The notes under the pieces are model-generated. The model was not told the DNA's origin and did not search any database. It saw nothing but the letters and a program-made list of their open reading frames with translations. A stretch of 64,000 nt of DNA, taken from Salinicola halimionae (GTDB lineage Bacteria > Pseudomonadota > Gammaproteobacteria > Pseudomonadales > Halomonadaceae). Positions 1-8,423 of this stretch are shown piece after piece. Both the position numbers and the translations under genes were made by a program. Every line of letters begins with the position of its first letter. The stretch's first letter is position 1. The stretch lies in NCBI RefSeq assembly GCF_003206065.1, contig NZ_PZJQ01000004.1, positions 655,168 to 719,167 of the forward strand, read 5' to 3'.

Positions 1-98
1 GACGGGCCGTTGACGTTTTGGGCCAGCCGCTTGATGGCCTAGAACATGGGATATTCTGTGCTAGAGGCGAGAAAACGCCGATATCAGACTTGGACCAA

Positions 99-1097
99 TT
101 ACGCCCGTTTGCGTTTGTTGATCATGCGCAGGAACGCTCTGCCGGCGGTAGTGAGGAAGATGGGGAAGCCCGCCAGTAGATAAAAGTAGTAGGTGACGAA
201 GCGCCAGATCAGTACCGCGGCGGCGGCACTCTGCGCCCCGATCAACGGCGTCAGCAGAGCCGATGATGTCAACTCAGCGCCGCCCGCGCCACCCGGCAGA
301 AAGCTCAGTTGCCCGGCAGCCATCGACACCATCTGGACCAGGAAGGTCCAGGCCCAGTCGATATGCTGCCCCAGCCCCTGAACCACGAGGTAGAGAATGC
401 TGTAGCGAATCAGCCAATGCGCGCAGCACAGCAGAAATACGCTCAACAGCAGCCAGTGCGGCAGTCGCAGGGTTTCGATCAGCGAATTGCGAAAATGCAG
501 AAGTCGACGGGCAAAGCCGAAACGCGAACGTCGCTTGACGTTGAGCCGGGCCAGCCAGCGTCCGGTCATGTGCATGACGCGAGCGTAATTGCTGAGCGTC
601 AGCCATAACAGAATGAGGGCGGTGAGCAGCAGCAGCGTAGGCAGCCCCACCAGCCAACCGAGTCTCAAATCGACGGCTTCGATCAGCACGTAGAGGGCAA
701 CGCCGATCAGGCCGGATAGAAAGAACAGCATGTCGGTAAGCTGATCGACGGCGAAAATGGCCGACGCCTGAGCCGGTCGTATGCCGCGCCGGGCCAGCAG
801 GCCGAGCAGAGTCAGCGGACCCCCGGTGCCGCCTGGCGTTGCGCAGATCGCGAATTCCGTCGCCATCACGATCGAAAAGGCACGAGTCTGCGAGAGTTTC
901 CCCGCGCGACCGGCCAACAGCAGTCTCAGACGCAAGGCGTTGAGATTCCAGCAGACGACGATCATCCCCATCATCAGCAACAGTTGCGATGTCGGGAACC
1001 CCCGTAGTTCAGCAACGATGCCGCCGCCGCCGATCAGAATCGGGATCGCCAGCGCGGCTACCAGCCCCAGCGCCAGCAGCCACAAGATGCGTTTCAT
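99..1097 (-). CDS. LPG-synthase-TM / flippase-like integral membrane protein
   Basis: A 332-residue polytopic membrane protein with about eight hydrophobic segments and no sizeable soluble domain. It resembles the membrane half of lysylphosphatidylglycerol synthases (UPF0104/AglD2-like family), whose members are thought to move lipids or lipid-linked sugars across the inner membrane. Family-like features are TPGGTGGPLT near residue 88 and LPGGAGGAELTSSALL near residue 270, both glycine-rich turns typical of the group. The catalytic aminoacyl-transferase domain of MprF is absent. Its ATG overlaps the stop of the deacetylase gene (ATGA), so it is the third gene of a coupled operon behind a GT4 glycosyltransferase. 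A role in flipping the lipid product of that operon is inference. Confidence 0.75.
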   Translation of the reverse strand: MKRILWLLALGLVAALAIPILIGGGGIVAELRGFPTSQLLLMMGMIVVCWNLNALRLRLLLAGRAGKLSQTRAFSIVMATEFAICATPGGTGGPLTLLGLLARRGIRPAQASAIFAVDQLTDMLFFLSGLIGVALYVLIEAVDLRLGWLVGLPTLLLLTALILLWLTLSNYARVMHMTGRWLARLNVKRRSRFGFARRLLHFRNSLIETLRLPHWLLLSVFLLCCAHWLIRYSILYLVVQGLGQHIDWAWTFLVQMVSMAAGQLSFLPGGAGGAELTSSALLTPLIGAQSAAAAVLIWRFVTYYFYLLAGFPIFLTTAGRAFLRMINKRKRA

Positions 1098-1909
1098 GCC
1101 GCGGAACGATCCTTGTTCGCCCGTTTGGCGAGATTGTCAGGGACGAGATCGGGTGCCGCGTGGTCGAGCCACGCCTGTTTGGTCAACGGCTGGCGCCCGC
1201 CTTCCAGCAAGTGCTCGACCAGGTGCAGCCAGTAGTCGTAGGAAGGCTTGTAACGCATGTCTACCGGATGCAGCGCCAGTCGCAGCAGCCGGGCGTGCTG
1301 AAAGCGGTGGTATTGTAGGGCGCTGACCACCCGGGACATGCCGCGTCGCCAGGCGCTGCGCGCGCTCCACACGATGCTAGGCGCTTCCAGCGGGGAGAAA
1401 CCGGGCAGTCGATAGAGCCGTTGTGGATCGCTGGTATAGGTAAACGGGCGCTCCTGCAGCGCTTGCCGCGTGCCTTGGCTCATCAGCCAGGCGGGCGCTA
1501 CGAAGCCGCCATGGGGCCACCCACAGGCTTCGAACTGCGCGATCCCGTTGTCCAGCAAGGCGCCTGCTTGGTCGTGGTCGAGCGCGTAAAATTCGCCCTC
1601 CCAGGTATAGATCCGACGCATGTAGTAATCGCGCAGTGAGCGGGGCGCCGGAGCATCGTCACGGTGATAATAGCCATGCAGCGTCAGTTCGTCGCCGAGC
1701 GCCAGGCGGGTATCGAGTACCCGGCGCAGGGTGTCACTGTCGCGGCATTCGCCACGCCCATGAAAATTGGGCACGACGAGCCAGGTGATCGGAATGCGCT
1801 TTCCCAGCCGTTCACCCAGACGATCGATGGCCTCGACGAACCCGCGATAGTCTGGCCAGGTCTCGGGGGCAATGTCGTGAAGCACCAGCGAAAAGTGCTG
1901 CTTATCCAT
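1094..1909 (-). CDS. DUF2334 polysaccharide deacetylase family protein
   Basis: A 271-residue protein of the DUF2334 branch of the NodB/polysaccharide deacetylase superfamily. The N-terminal SLVLHDIAPETW supplies the HD metal-binding pair, and DELTLHGYYHRDD supplies the HGxxxH-type motif. No signal peptide is seen, so it probably acts on the cytoplasmic face. The chosen start is the ATG at 1909, which overlaps the TAA stop of the upstream glycosyltransferase (ATGGATAA); an in-frame ATG ten codons earlier would lie inside that gene. It sits between a glycosyltransferase and a flippase-like protein, so removal of an acetyl group from a transferred HexNAc is a reasonable inference. The actual substrate is unknown. 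Confidence 0.75.
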   Translation of the reverse strand: MDKQHFSLVLHDIAPETWPDYRGFVEAIDRLGERLGKRIPITWLVVPNFHGRGECRDSDTLRRVLDTRLALGDELTLHGYYHRDDAPAPRSLRDYYMRRIYTWEGEFYALDHDQAGALLDNGIAQFEACGWPHGGFVAPAWLMSQGTRQALQERPFTYTSDPQRLYRLPGFSPLEAPSIVWSARSAWRRGMSRVVSALQYHRFQHARLLRLALHPVDMRYKPSYDYWLHLVEHLLEGGRQPLTKQAWLDHAAPDLVPDNLAKRANKDRSAA

Positions 1910-3035
1910 GCTGAGAACCCTGCTGGGCTTCTCCCGCACCTTCGGTGGCGCTGGTCAGCCGGCGGTAGTGAGAGAGCAGCCCGTCGATGACGACGTCCCA
2001 ATCGTGATTGCGCTCCACGTAACGGCGCGCCCGGCGTCCGGCTTGAGGAGCGTCGTGATTGGCGAACAGTTCTTTCACGGCGCGCGCCATGTCGGCCGGC
2101 GAATGCGGTTCGCTCAACAGGCCACAGCCCAGCGGCACGTTTTCGGCCAGCGCCCCCGCTCGCGCGGCGACCACGGGGATGCCGCTGGCCATGGCTTCCA
2201 GTGCGACCAGGCCAAAGGTCTCCTGCGTGCCGGCATGAACCAGCGCGTCACTGGATGCCAGCCAGCTTGCAACTTCCTCGGTCGGCGTATAGCGATCGAT
2301 CACACTGACGTTGTCGGGTACCTGAGTAGGCATGCTGGGGCCCACCAGCAGCAGGTGATATCCCTTGCCGAGCAGGCGAGCAGTTTCCAGTAGGTCATGC
2401 AGATTCTTTTCGCGAGAGCCCCGGCCGACGAAAATCAGCAACTTGGTGTCGTCGTCGAGATTCAATCGCTGGCGAAGGGCAGCGTTCTGGCGGCTGGGAT
2501 GGAACGTTTCCAGGTCGACGCCTAGTGGCTGAATAGCGACTCGCTCGATGCCCAGCCGAGTCAGCCGTTCCGCCATCACCCGGCTGGGCGCAAGCACCTG
2601 ATCGTAGCGACGGTAGAGCTGGTAGACATAGCGCTCCACCAGTTTGTCGGTACCGCTGCCCATTCGATTGCTGATCAGCCTGGGCAGGTCGGAGTGATAG
2701 AACCCGACGACCGGCACATCGAGCTTGCGCCCGGCGCGCAGCGCCGCCCAGCCGGTCACGTAAGGATCGCCCGCTTCGATGATATCCGGTGACAGGCGAA
2801 CGAGCTCACGCTCCCAGCCACGTCGACGCAGTGGAAATCGATAACCCTGGCTGAACGGTAACGGCGGTGACGGAACTTCGTGAATGCCGTTGTGGGTAAA
2901 GAGCTGCGAGCCAGGTATCAAAAGGCTGCAGGTAATGCCGGGCAGCTTGGCAAGTCGCCGGTGCTTGGCATCGAGATAGGTACGAACCCCACCGCTGGCG
3001 GGGGCATAGAACATCGTAACGTCGGCAATATGCAA
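1902..3035 (-). CDS. GT4 family glycosyltransferase (possibly lipid glycosyltransferase)
   Basis: A 377-residue GT-B fold retaining glycosyltransferase. N-terminal YAPASGGVRTYL matches the GT4 acceptor-side glycine loop. LIFVGRGSREKNLHDLLE starts the nucleotide-sugar domain, and ETFGLVALEAMASGIPVV is the EX7E donor-binding motif. The stretch GVDLETFHP resembles that of diacylglycerol or SQDG/PimB-type transferases, which suggests a lipid acceptor, but this is weak evidence. The start is a TTG at 3035 preceded by AGAGGAG at good spacing (about 7 nt); no ATG fits as well. It is the first gene of a three-gene coupled operon with a DUF2334 deacetylase and a flippase-like protein. A TATACT element and a palindrome lie upstream. 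Confidence 0.8.
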   Translation of the reverse strand: MHIADVTMFYAPASGGVRTYLDAKHRRLAKLPGITCSLLIPGSQLFTHNGIHEVPSPPLPFSQGYRFPLRRRGWERELVRLSPDIIEAGDPYVTGWAALRAGRKLDVPVVGFYHSDLPRLISNRMGSGTDKLVERYVYQLYRRYDQVLAPSRVMAERLTRLGIERVAIQPLGVDLETFHPSRQNAALRQRLNLDDDTKLLIFVGRGSREKNLHDLLETARLLGKGYHLLLVGPSMPTQVPDNVSVIDRYTPTEEVASWLASSDALVHAGTQETFGLVALEAMASGIPVVAARAGALAENVPLGCGLLSEPHSPADMARAVKELFANHDAPQAGRRARRYVERNHDWDVVIDGLLSHYRRLTSATEGAGEAQQGSQHG

Positions 3036-3073
3036 CGAGCCGCTCCTCTAAAAAACATCCCTGTCGGTACGGC

Positions 3074-3089
3074 CCATTCCAGGGAATGG
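3074..3089. promoter_or_regulatory. Perfect 7-bp inverted repeat upstream of the GT4 operon
   Basis: CCATTCC-AG-GGAATGG, two perfect 7-base arms around 2 bases, lies about 40-55 bases upstream of the TTG start of the glycosyltransferase and downstream of a possible -10 element. It could be a repressor operator or a small leader hairpin. No adjacent regulator gene is seen. Confidence 0.35.
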
Positions 3090-3120
3090 CGATGACTGAA
3101 TCGATGACCGACTACATTGC

Positions 3121-3126
3121 AGTATA
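3121..3126 (-). promoter_or_regulatory. Candidate -10 element of the GT4 operon
   Basis: On the minus strand this reads TATACT, a good sigma-70 -10 hexamer, about 85 bases upstream of the glycosyltransferase start. No convincing -35 hexamer is seen at 16-18 bases, so this is tentative. Confidence 0.3.
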
Positions 3127-3164
3127 TCGTTTTACTGCCACAGGGCGTTCACACCATAGTGGTA

Positions 3165-3196
3165 GCCCGGCGGCGCCGTCGTCAGCGCTGCCGGGC
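3165..3196 (-). terminator. Hairpin downstream of rnb
   Basis: GCCCGGC(GGCG) pairs with (CGCT)GCCGGGC across a 10-base loop, an 11-bp GC-rich stem with one G-T pair. It begins 11 bases after the rnb stop codon. There is no following T-run, so it could be a weak or RNA-stabilising terminator. Confidence 0.4.
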
Positions 3197-3207
3197 CGTT
3201 GCGTCGC

Positions 3208-5148
3208 TCACTCGGCGGGAGTGGCCACCAGCGAGCGTGTCGCTTCACGCGCTTCGACCAGCTTGACGCGCAGGGAGCCACCGAGCTGATAGCGCGGCTC
3301 GCCGGCGATCTGGATGCGGCCTTCCTTGTCGTCGATGGCGACCTGAGTGCGGTCGCTGTGGATCAACGGTGCCGGCACGAAAGCGGTCGCCCCGTTGGCG
3401 ATCAGGCGGACCCGCATGCCACCACGGCGGATATCGATGATATCGGCATCGTACACTTCGCCCTGGTCGAGGGTGGCGCCCAGATAGCGCACGTAAAGCC
3501 AGTCTTTGACGTCACGTTCGGCCATTCGGTTCAGTCGGCGGCGCTCGGTCAATTGTTCGGTCAGCTGCTGACTGGCCTCCGCGGGAGCCGCTTCAGACTT
3601 AAGGACTCGTTTGATCAGGCGGTGGTTGACCATATCGCCGTACTTGCGGATCGGCGATGTCCAGGTGGCGTAGGCGGGCAGCCCCAGGCCGAAATGCGGT
3701 CCCGGACGCGCCGACATATTGGTGTAGCCCTGAAAACGCCGCAGACGGACATCCAGCCAGGCATCCTCACGAGCGTCCAGCGCCCGGCGAAACTCGCGAT
3801 AGCGAGAAAGTTCGGAGAGCTGCTCGCGCTCCACCGGGATTTCCTGGGCGGCCAGAAACTCGAGCGCCTGATCGATTTTTTCCGGCTCGAAGGCGTGGTG
3901 CACGTTGAAGATCCCGTGACCGACTTCCTTGGCCAGCAGATCGGCACAGCAGGCGTTGGCGACGATCATCGCTTCTTCGATCATGCGCTGGGCGATGCGT
4001 CGTTCCTCGACCTTGATGCCCAACACGTTACCGGCATCGTCGAGGTCGAACGCGTAGTCCGGCCGGTCCTTGAATACCAGCGTGTTGGCTTCGCGCCAGG
4101 CGGCACGGGCTCGGGAGAGATCGGCCAGTGCGGTGAGCTGTTCGGCGATCGGCGCTGCCGGCGCCTCTATCTCCGGCTTGTCGTCGATCCAGTCGGAAAC
4201 GGCGTCATATACCAGCCGTGCCTGCGAGCGAATCGTGGCGGCAAAGAAGCGATACTCGCCCAATGTGCCGTCTCGGCCAACCTGCAGCCGGCAAGCCAGC
4301 ACCGGACGCTCGACGTCCGGCTTCAGCGAGCACAGGTCGTCGGCCAGGGCTTCCGGCAGCATGGTGATGTTCTGTCCCGGCAGATAGACCGTGAAGGCCC
4401 TCGTGCGCGCTTCCTTGTCCGCAGGATGAGACTCGTCAACGTAGGCTGTCGGATCGGCAATTGCGACCGTCATGGTCCAGCCGTCGTCGGTCGCTTCGAC
4501 ACGCAGCGCATCGTCCATGTCGCGAGTCTTTTCACCGTCGATGGTGAAGAACGGCTCGGCAGTCAGGTCTTCGCGAGTCAATCCTTCTTCCTGCAGCGGC
4601 CAAGCGTCGGCGGCCGGCGGGCACTCCTGTTCGAGCGCGTGCCGCGCCAGTGTGACCCGCCATGGCACCGCCGGATCCTCGCTCTTGACTACCAGCTCGT
4701 CGATCTGGGTGAAGAACGCGCGATCGTCCGGGCGCAGCGGATGGCGAATTAGCCGCGCGACGACCCAGTCGCCGTCGGCGATGTCGGATTCTTCCAGCGA
4801 GCGCTTGATACGCGCCTTGAGCGAAAGATTGATCGAAGGATGATCGGGGACCACGGCCAACCGGCCGTCGCGCTTCTGCACGCGCGCCACGAAGCGGTCC
4901 AACGATGCCTCGAGCAAGGTTTCCGGATCGGCCTGTTTCTTGTCGCCATCCTCCTTGATGACCGCTTCGATGCGATCACCATGAACGACCTGCTTCATGG
5001 CGGGAGGCGGAATGAAATAGGAAGTGCCGTCTTCGGCTTCGAGAAAGCCGAACCCCTTGTCGGTGGCCTTGATGGTGCCCTGGACGCGGGGAGTATTGGC
5101 CCGGATATTTTGCTTCAGCTGGGCCAGAAGAGAGTTGTTCTGCAGCAT
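3208..5148 (-). CDS. rnb: Exoribonuclease II
   Basis: A 646-residue 3'-to-5' processive exoribonuclease for mRNA decay, close to the 644 residues of E. coli RNase II. N-terminal cold-shock domains contain KGFGFLEAEDGTSYFIPPP and a second OB-type segment. The central RNB catalytic domain carries DGEKTRDMDDALRVE with the acidic metal ligands, and the C-terminus is an S1-like RNA-binding segment (from about residue 560). The ATG at 5148 (MLQNNSLLAQLKQ) aligns with the family N-terminus; the in-frame ATG 29 codons upstream would add an unusual extension. It is monocistronic on the minus strand, with a hairpin just downstream. Confidence 0.93.
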   Translation of the reverse strand: MLQNNSLLAQLKQNIRANTPRVQGTIKATDKGFGFLEAEDGTSYFIPPPAMKQVVHGDRIEAVIKEDGDKKQADPETLLEASLDRFVARVQKRDGRLAVVPDHPSINLSLKARIKRSLEESDIADGDWVVARLIRHPLRPDDRAFFTQIDELVVKSEDPAVPWRVTLARHALEQECPPAADAWPLQEEGLTREDLTAEPFFTIDGEKTRDMDDALRVEATDDGWTMTVAIADPTAYVDESHPADKEARTRAFTVYLPGQNITMLPEALADDLCSLKPDVERPVLACRLQVGRDGTLGEYRFFAATIRSQARLVYDAVSDWIDDKPEIEAPAAPIAEQLTALADLSRARAAWREANTLVFKDRPDYAFDLDDAGNVLGIKVEERRIAQRMIEEAMIVANACCADLLAKEVGHGIFNVHHAFEPEKIDQALEFLAAQEIPVEREQLSELSRYREFRRALDAREDAWLDVRLRRFQGYTNMSARPGPHFGLGLPAYATWTSPIRKYGDMVNHRLIKRVLKSEAAPAEASQQLTEQLTERRRLNRMAERDVKDWLYVRYLGATLDQGEVYDADIIDIRRGGMRVRLIANGATAFVPAPLIHSDRTQVAIDDKEGRIQIAGEPRYQLGGSLRVKLVEAREATRSLVATPAE

Positions 5149-5296
5149 CGGATCGGATCGGTCGGTGGACGAGATCGACACTATACGGATTCCGTCCGGG
5201 GCACGCCAATCGTCACCGCCGGGAATGTTCATCATCGACTGCCGCGTGGCAGGCCTGCGAGTTCGACGAAAGTTGGCTGCTCTGGGGCTGGTGGAT

Positions 5297-5339
5297 TGGT
5301 ATTCGACTGGTTATGTTGGTGGTATTGAAGTGGTATTGA
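5297..5339 (+). promoter_or_regulatory. Three TGGTATT repeats upstream of the nag regulator
   Basis: TGGTATT occurs at 5297-5303, 5320-5326 and 5331-5337. The last two lie in a 10-base direct repeat, GTGGTATTGA, with an 11-base period, and the first is 23 bases (about two helical turns) upstream of the second. TGGT begins the half-site of known HutC/DasR-type GntR operators (TGGTCTAGACCA in DasR). The array ends 19 bases before the regulator start, so autoregulation or nag control is inferred. Confidence 0.45.
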
Positions 5340-5357
5340 TCACGATACGGATTCGCC

Positions 5358-6092
5358 ATGCAACCGACGCTTTCTCGGCTCAAGCTGGATGCCGACCAAT
5401 CGACCCCGCTCTATCGACAACTGGCTCAGCAGCTGGTTGAGGCGATCGAGGCAGGTGACTGGGGCACTGGCGAGGCGCTGCCTTCAGAGCGGGTACTCGC
5501 GGAAGCGCTCAACGTTTCACGAATTACCGCTCGCAAGGCGCTGGACCGGCTGGTGGCGCTGGGGCTGATTCAACGCACCCAAGGTTCCGGCACCTTCATT
5601 GCCCCACGACTGAATCAATCGCTGACACGGCTGACCAGCTTTACCGAACTGTTGATCCAGCGCGGGCATCGTCCCAGTTCGCGTTGGCTCAGTCGCTGCA
5701 TGGGGACGCCCACGGTCGAAGAGAGCTTGCGCCTCGGCGTGAGCGCGGACCATCAAGTATCGCGCCTCAAACGGCTGCGGTTGGCGGATGACGTGGTGGT
5801 CGCAGTGGAAGAGAGCTGCCTTCCTCACCGGGTGTTGCCCGATCCCGAGGCTGTGACCCATTCGCTCTATCGCCATCTCGATGATCGGGGTATGCCGATC
5901 GTACGGGCACTGCAGCATGTATCGGCGGTCAATGCCGATGCGGAGCTGGCGCGGCTGGCGCAGGTGCCGGAATCCCAGGCGCTGCTGATGATGACGCGGC
6001 TCGGCTATCTTGCGGACGGCCGTCCCGGGGAGCTCACGGTGACCTATTGTCGCACCGACTACTACGACTTCATGGTGGAACTGACTCAATGA
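5358..6092 (+). CDS. nagR: GntR/HutC-family transcriptional regulator of GlcNAc genes
   Basis: A 244-residue DNA-binding repressor. Residues about 12-80 are the GntR winged helix-turn-helix (PLYRQLAQQLVEAIEAGDW, LPSERVLAEALNVSRITARKAL, QRTQGSGTFIAP). Residues about 90-240 form the UTRA effector domain of the HutC subfamily. In this subfamily DasR and NagR/YvoA bind amino-sugar phosphates. It lies 40 bases upstream of nagA and heads the whole GlcNAc cluster, so control of that operon by glucosamine-6-P or GlcNAc-6-P is likely. The upstream region holds three TGGTATT repeats. The symbol is assigned from context. Confidence 0.8.
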   Translation: MQPTLSRLKLDADQSTPLYRQLAQQLVEAIEAGDWGTGEALPSERVLAEALNVSRITARKALDRLVALGLIQRTQGSGTFIAPRLNQSLTRLTSFTELLIQRGHRPSSRWLSRCMGTPTVEESLRLGVSADHQVSRLKRLRLADDVVVAVEESCLPHRVLPDPEAVTHSLYRHLDDRGMPIVRALQHVSAVNADAELARLAQVPESQALLMMTRLGYLADGRPGELTVTYCRTDYYDFMVELTQ

Positions 6093-6132
6093 TGACGCGT
6101 AATGGAATGCCATCGCCCACGCAGGAGGCGAG

Positions 6133-7299
6133 ATGCTTTACGGCAATATTCTGACTGCCGAAGGATGGCGGCTCGGCACCCTGGAGTGGCGCGACGGACG
6201 AATCGTCGCCATCGAGGGCGAGCCGGTCGATCCCGACGTCAACGAGCATCCTCGGCTAGTGCCGGGTTTCGTCGACCTGCACGTGCATGGCGGCGGCGGG
6301 GCGGATGCCATGGAAGGCGGCGATGCCGCCGCGATCATGGCGCGAACCCATGTGCGTTTCGGTACCACCAGTCTGCTGGTGACCACCATGACCGCGCCCA
6401 TGCCCGACATTCGCCAGGCCTTGCAGGATATCGCCCGGCTGATGGCCAAACCGCCATCACAGGCTTCGCGGCTGTTGGGCGTGCATCTCGAAGGGCCTTT
6501 CCTCAATCCCGGTAAACTAGGGGCGCAACCTCCCTATGCTTTTCCAGGCCTGATCGAGGATGTCGAGGCGCTGATGACCTTGGCTCCGATTCGCGTATTG
6601 ACGCTGGCCCCGGAGCTTTCGGGCCATGCCGAACTCATTCGCCAATTGCGAGAGCGCGGCGTGCGGGTCCAGATGGGGCACACTCTGGGTAGCTATGAAG
6701 AGGGTGTGGCCGGGCTCGAACATGGCGCCCACGGGTTCACCCATCTGTTCAATGCGATGACCGGGCTTCATCATCGCAAGCCGGGCATGGTCGGCGCGGC
6801 ACTGGCGCATGCTGACTATGCGGAAATCATTCCCGATCTGCTCCATGTTCATCCCGGCGCCATTCGTACGGCCCTGCGCTGCATTCCTCACCTCTATGCC
6901 GTCACCGATTCCACCGCTGCCGCCGGCATGCCCGACGGCGAATATCGTCTGGGGGAGCAGCACGTCACTAAATGCATGGGCGGCGTGCGACTGGCCGATG
7001 GCACATTGGCCGGCAGTACGCTGACCATGGATCAGGCGCTGCGCAACCTGGTTCAGATCGGTCTCGAGCTTGGTGATGCCAGCCGGCGGTTATCGCAATA
7101 TCCCGCCGATTTCCTCGGCGAGACCGAGATTGGCCGGCTCGATATCGATTGCCGGGCCGATATCGTGGTCCTGAATTCTCGACTCGAGATCGATGCCGTC
7201 TACGTGGGCGGCGAACAGGCTCATCATGCGTCGTCACTATCATCGACAACGATAAAGACGACGCCACAGGCGGCCAGCGCGCCGCGGGAGACCCACTGA
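6133..7299 (+). CDS. nagA: N-acetylglucosamine-6-phosphate deacetylase
   Basis: A 388-residue amidohydrolase that removes acetate from GlcNAc-6-P, the first cytoplasmic step after PTS uptake. Metal-site motifs are visible: PGFVDLHVHGGGG (about residues 43-56), GVHLEGPFLNP (about 116-126), QMGHTLGSYEEG and GFTHLFNAMTGLHHR, with VTDSTAAAGMPDGEY later. The start ATG follows AGGAGG at 6-7 bases. The last 15 or so residues past the usual family end are Thr/Ala/Ser-rich. The stop codon overlaps the ATG of the next gene (TGATG), indicating coupled translation with the deaminase. Confidence 0.93.
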   Translation: MLYGNILTAEGWRLGTLEWRDGRIVAIEGEPVDPDVNEHPRLVPGFVDLHVHGGGGADAMEGGDAAAIMARTHVRFGTTSLLVTTMTAPMPDIRQALQDIARLMAKPPSQASRLLGVHLEGPFLNPGKLGAQPPYAFPGLIEDVEALMTLAPIRVLTLAPELSGHAELIRQLRERGVRVQMGHTLGSYEEGVAGLEHGAHGFTHLFNAMTGLHHRKPGMVGAALAHADYAEIIPDLLHVHPGAIRTALRCIPHLYAVTDSTAAAGMPDGEYRLGEQHVTKCMGGVRLADGTLAGSTLTMDQALRNLVQIGLELGDASRRLSQYPADFLGETEIGRLDIDCRADIVVLNSRLEIDAVYVGGEQAHHASSLSSTTIKTTPQAASAPRETH

Positions 7300-8318
7300 T
7301 GTCGCTGATGCTTGAAGAAGCCCAGAGCGCGCCGGATTGTCTGCGAGCGCAATGGCAGGCCAATGCGGAAACGATGGCCGAGTTAGGCAAGCGGCTACGT
7401 GACGCCGATCTGCACGGGGCATTGACGGTGGCGCGTGGCAGCTCCGATCACGCGGCGGCCTACCTTGCGTATCTGGGTATGAAGCATCTCGGGTTGCCTA
7501 TAGCGTCGGTGCCGCCCTCGTTGACTACCGTTGTCGGTACGCGCTGGCGAGTCCAGGGGCAGTTGGCGGTAGCCATTTCGCAGTCCGGCGCCAGCCCCGA
7601 CCTGGTGGCAGCGCAAAAGGCGCTGACGGCCGGTGGGGCGCGCAGCGTGGCGTTGGTCAATACGCCAGCTTCACCGCTGGGGGACGTTTCAGAGCGTGAG
7701 ATCGTGCTGCATGCCGGTGTCGAGAAGAGCGTTGCGGCGACCAAGAGCTATCTCGCCACCTTGGCCGCCTGTGCCCATCTGGTCGGCGCCTGGGCCGAAG
7801 ACGAAGCGCTGCTGATGGCACTGGAAGCGCTGCCGTCGAAACTCGAGGTGGCGGCACGTCAGGAGTGGCAGCCGGCGGTGGAGGCGTTGGCCGAGGTCGA
7901 CAGGTTGCTGGTGATCGGACGCGGCCTGGGGCTCTCCGTTGCGCAGGAAGCCGCGCTCAAGTTTAAGGAAACCTGCGCTATCCAGGCCGAGCCCTTCAGT
8001 GCCGCCGAGGTTCGCCATGGGCCAATGGCGCTGATCGAACCGGGCTACCCAGTGCTGATACTGGCCCCACCGGGGCCGGATCAGGCCGGGCTGCTGGAAC
8101 TGGCCGAGTGGCTGGAGAGCATCGGCGCCAAGGTGCTGCTGGCCGCCGACGATAGTGTCGCCGCGCGCCATCTGCCGTTGATCGATGTCGGTCATGACGA
8201 TCTGCAGCCGCTGTCGGTGATACAGAGCTTCTACGTGATGGCCGCCAGGTTAGCGGTCGCCCGGGGTGGCGATCCGGATCGACCGCGTCATCTGCAGAAG
8301 GTGACCCGAACGCTCTGA
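7299..8318 (+). CDS. nagB2: SIS-domain glucosamine-6-phosphate deaminase (NagB-II type)
   Basis: A 339-residue double-SIS protein related to the isomerase half of GlmS but without the glutaminase domain. It should convert glucosamine-6-P to fructose-6-P and ammonia. Visible motifs are VARGSSDHAAAYLAY, AISQSGASPDLVAA and the C-terminal EVRHGPMALIEPG and KVTRTL end. The start is the ATG at 7299 that overlaps the nagA stop as TGATG; longer readings of the frame lie inside nagA and do not look like family sequence. It replaces the unrelated classical NagB, as in Shewanella-type GlcNAc pathways. Confidence 0.88.
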   Translation: MSLMLEEAQSAPDCLRAQWQANAETMAELGKRLRDADLHGALTVARGSSDHAAAYLAYLGMKHLGLPIASVPPSLTTVVGTRWRVQGQLAVAISQSGASPDLVAAQKALTAGGARSVALVNTPASPLGDVSEREIVLHAGVEKSVAATKSYLATLAACAHLVGAWAEDEALLMALEALPSKLEVAARQEWQPAVEALAEVDRLLVIGRGLGLSVAQEAALKFKETCAIQAEPFSAAEVRHGPMALIEPGYPVLILAPPGPDQAGLLELAEWLESIGAKVLLAADDSVAARHLPLIDVGHDDLQPLSVIQSFYVMAARLAVARGGDPDRPRHLQKVTRTL

Positions 8319-8354
8319 ATCGCCAACGGTATTTGCCGTTGTCACAGGACGCAG

Positions 8355-8394
8355 CCAGACCACCTGGATTCGGCATGTGCCGAATTGGGTCTGG
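8355..8394 (+). repeat. Nested inverted repeat between nagB2 and nagF
   Basis: CCAGACC (8355-8361) pairs with GGTCTGG (8388-8394), and inside it ATTCGGCA (8368-8375) pairs perfectly with TGCCGAAT (8378-8385). It lies 30 bases before the nagF start and has no T-run. A smaller stem, CAACGG/CCGTTG, is at 8324-8341. The outer arms contain AGACCACC and GGTCTGG, which partly resemble DasR-type operator halves. It could be an intercistronic RNA element or an internal operator. Confidence 0.55.
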
Positions 8395-8423
8395 AGTGAA
8401 ACAACAACAAGTCGGGAGTCTTC

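Noticed and set aside
3199-4752. 517-residue open frame on the plus strand opposite rnb
   Set aside because: Antisense shadow of a well-conserved gene in GC-rich DNA; no family motifs or ribosome site.
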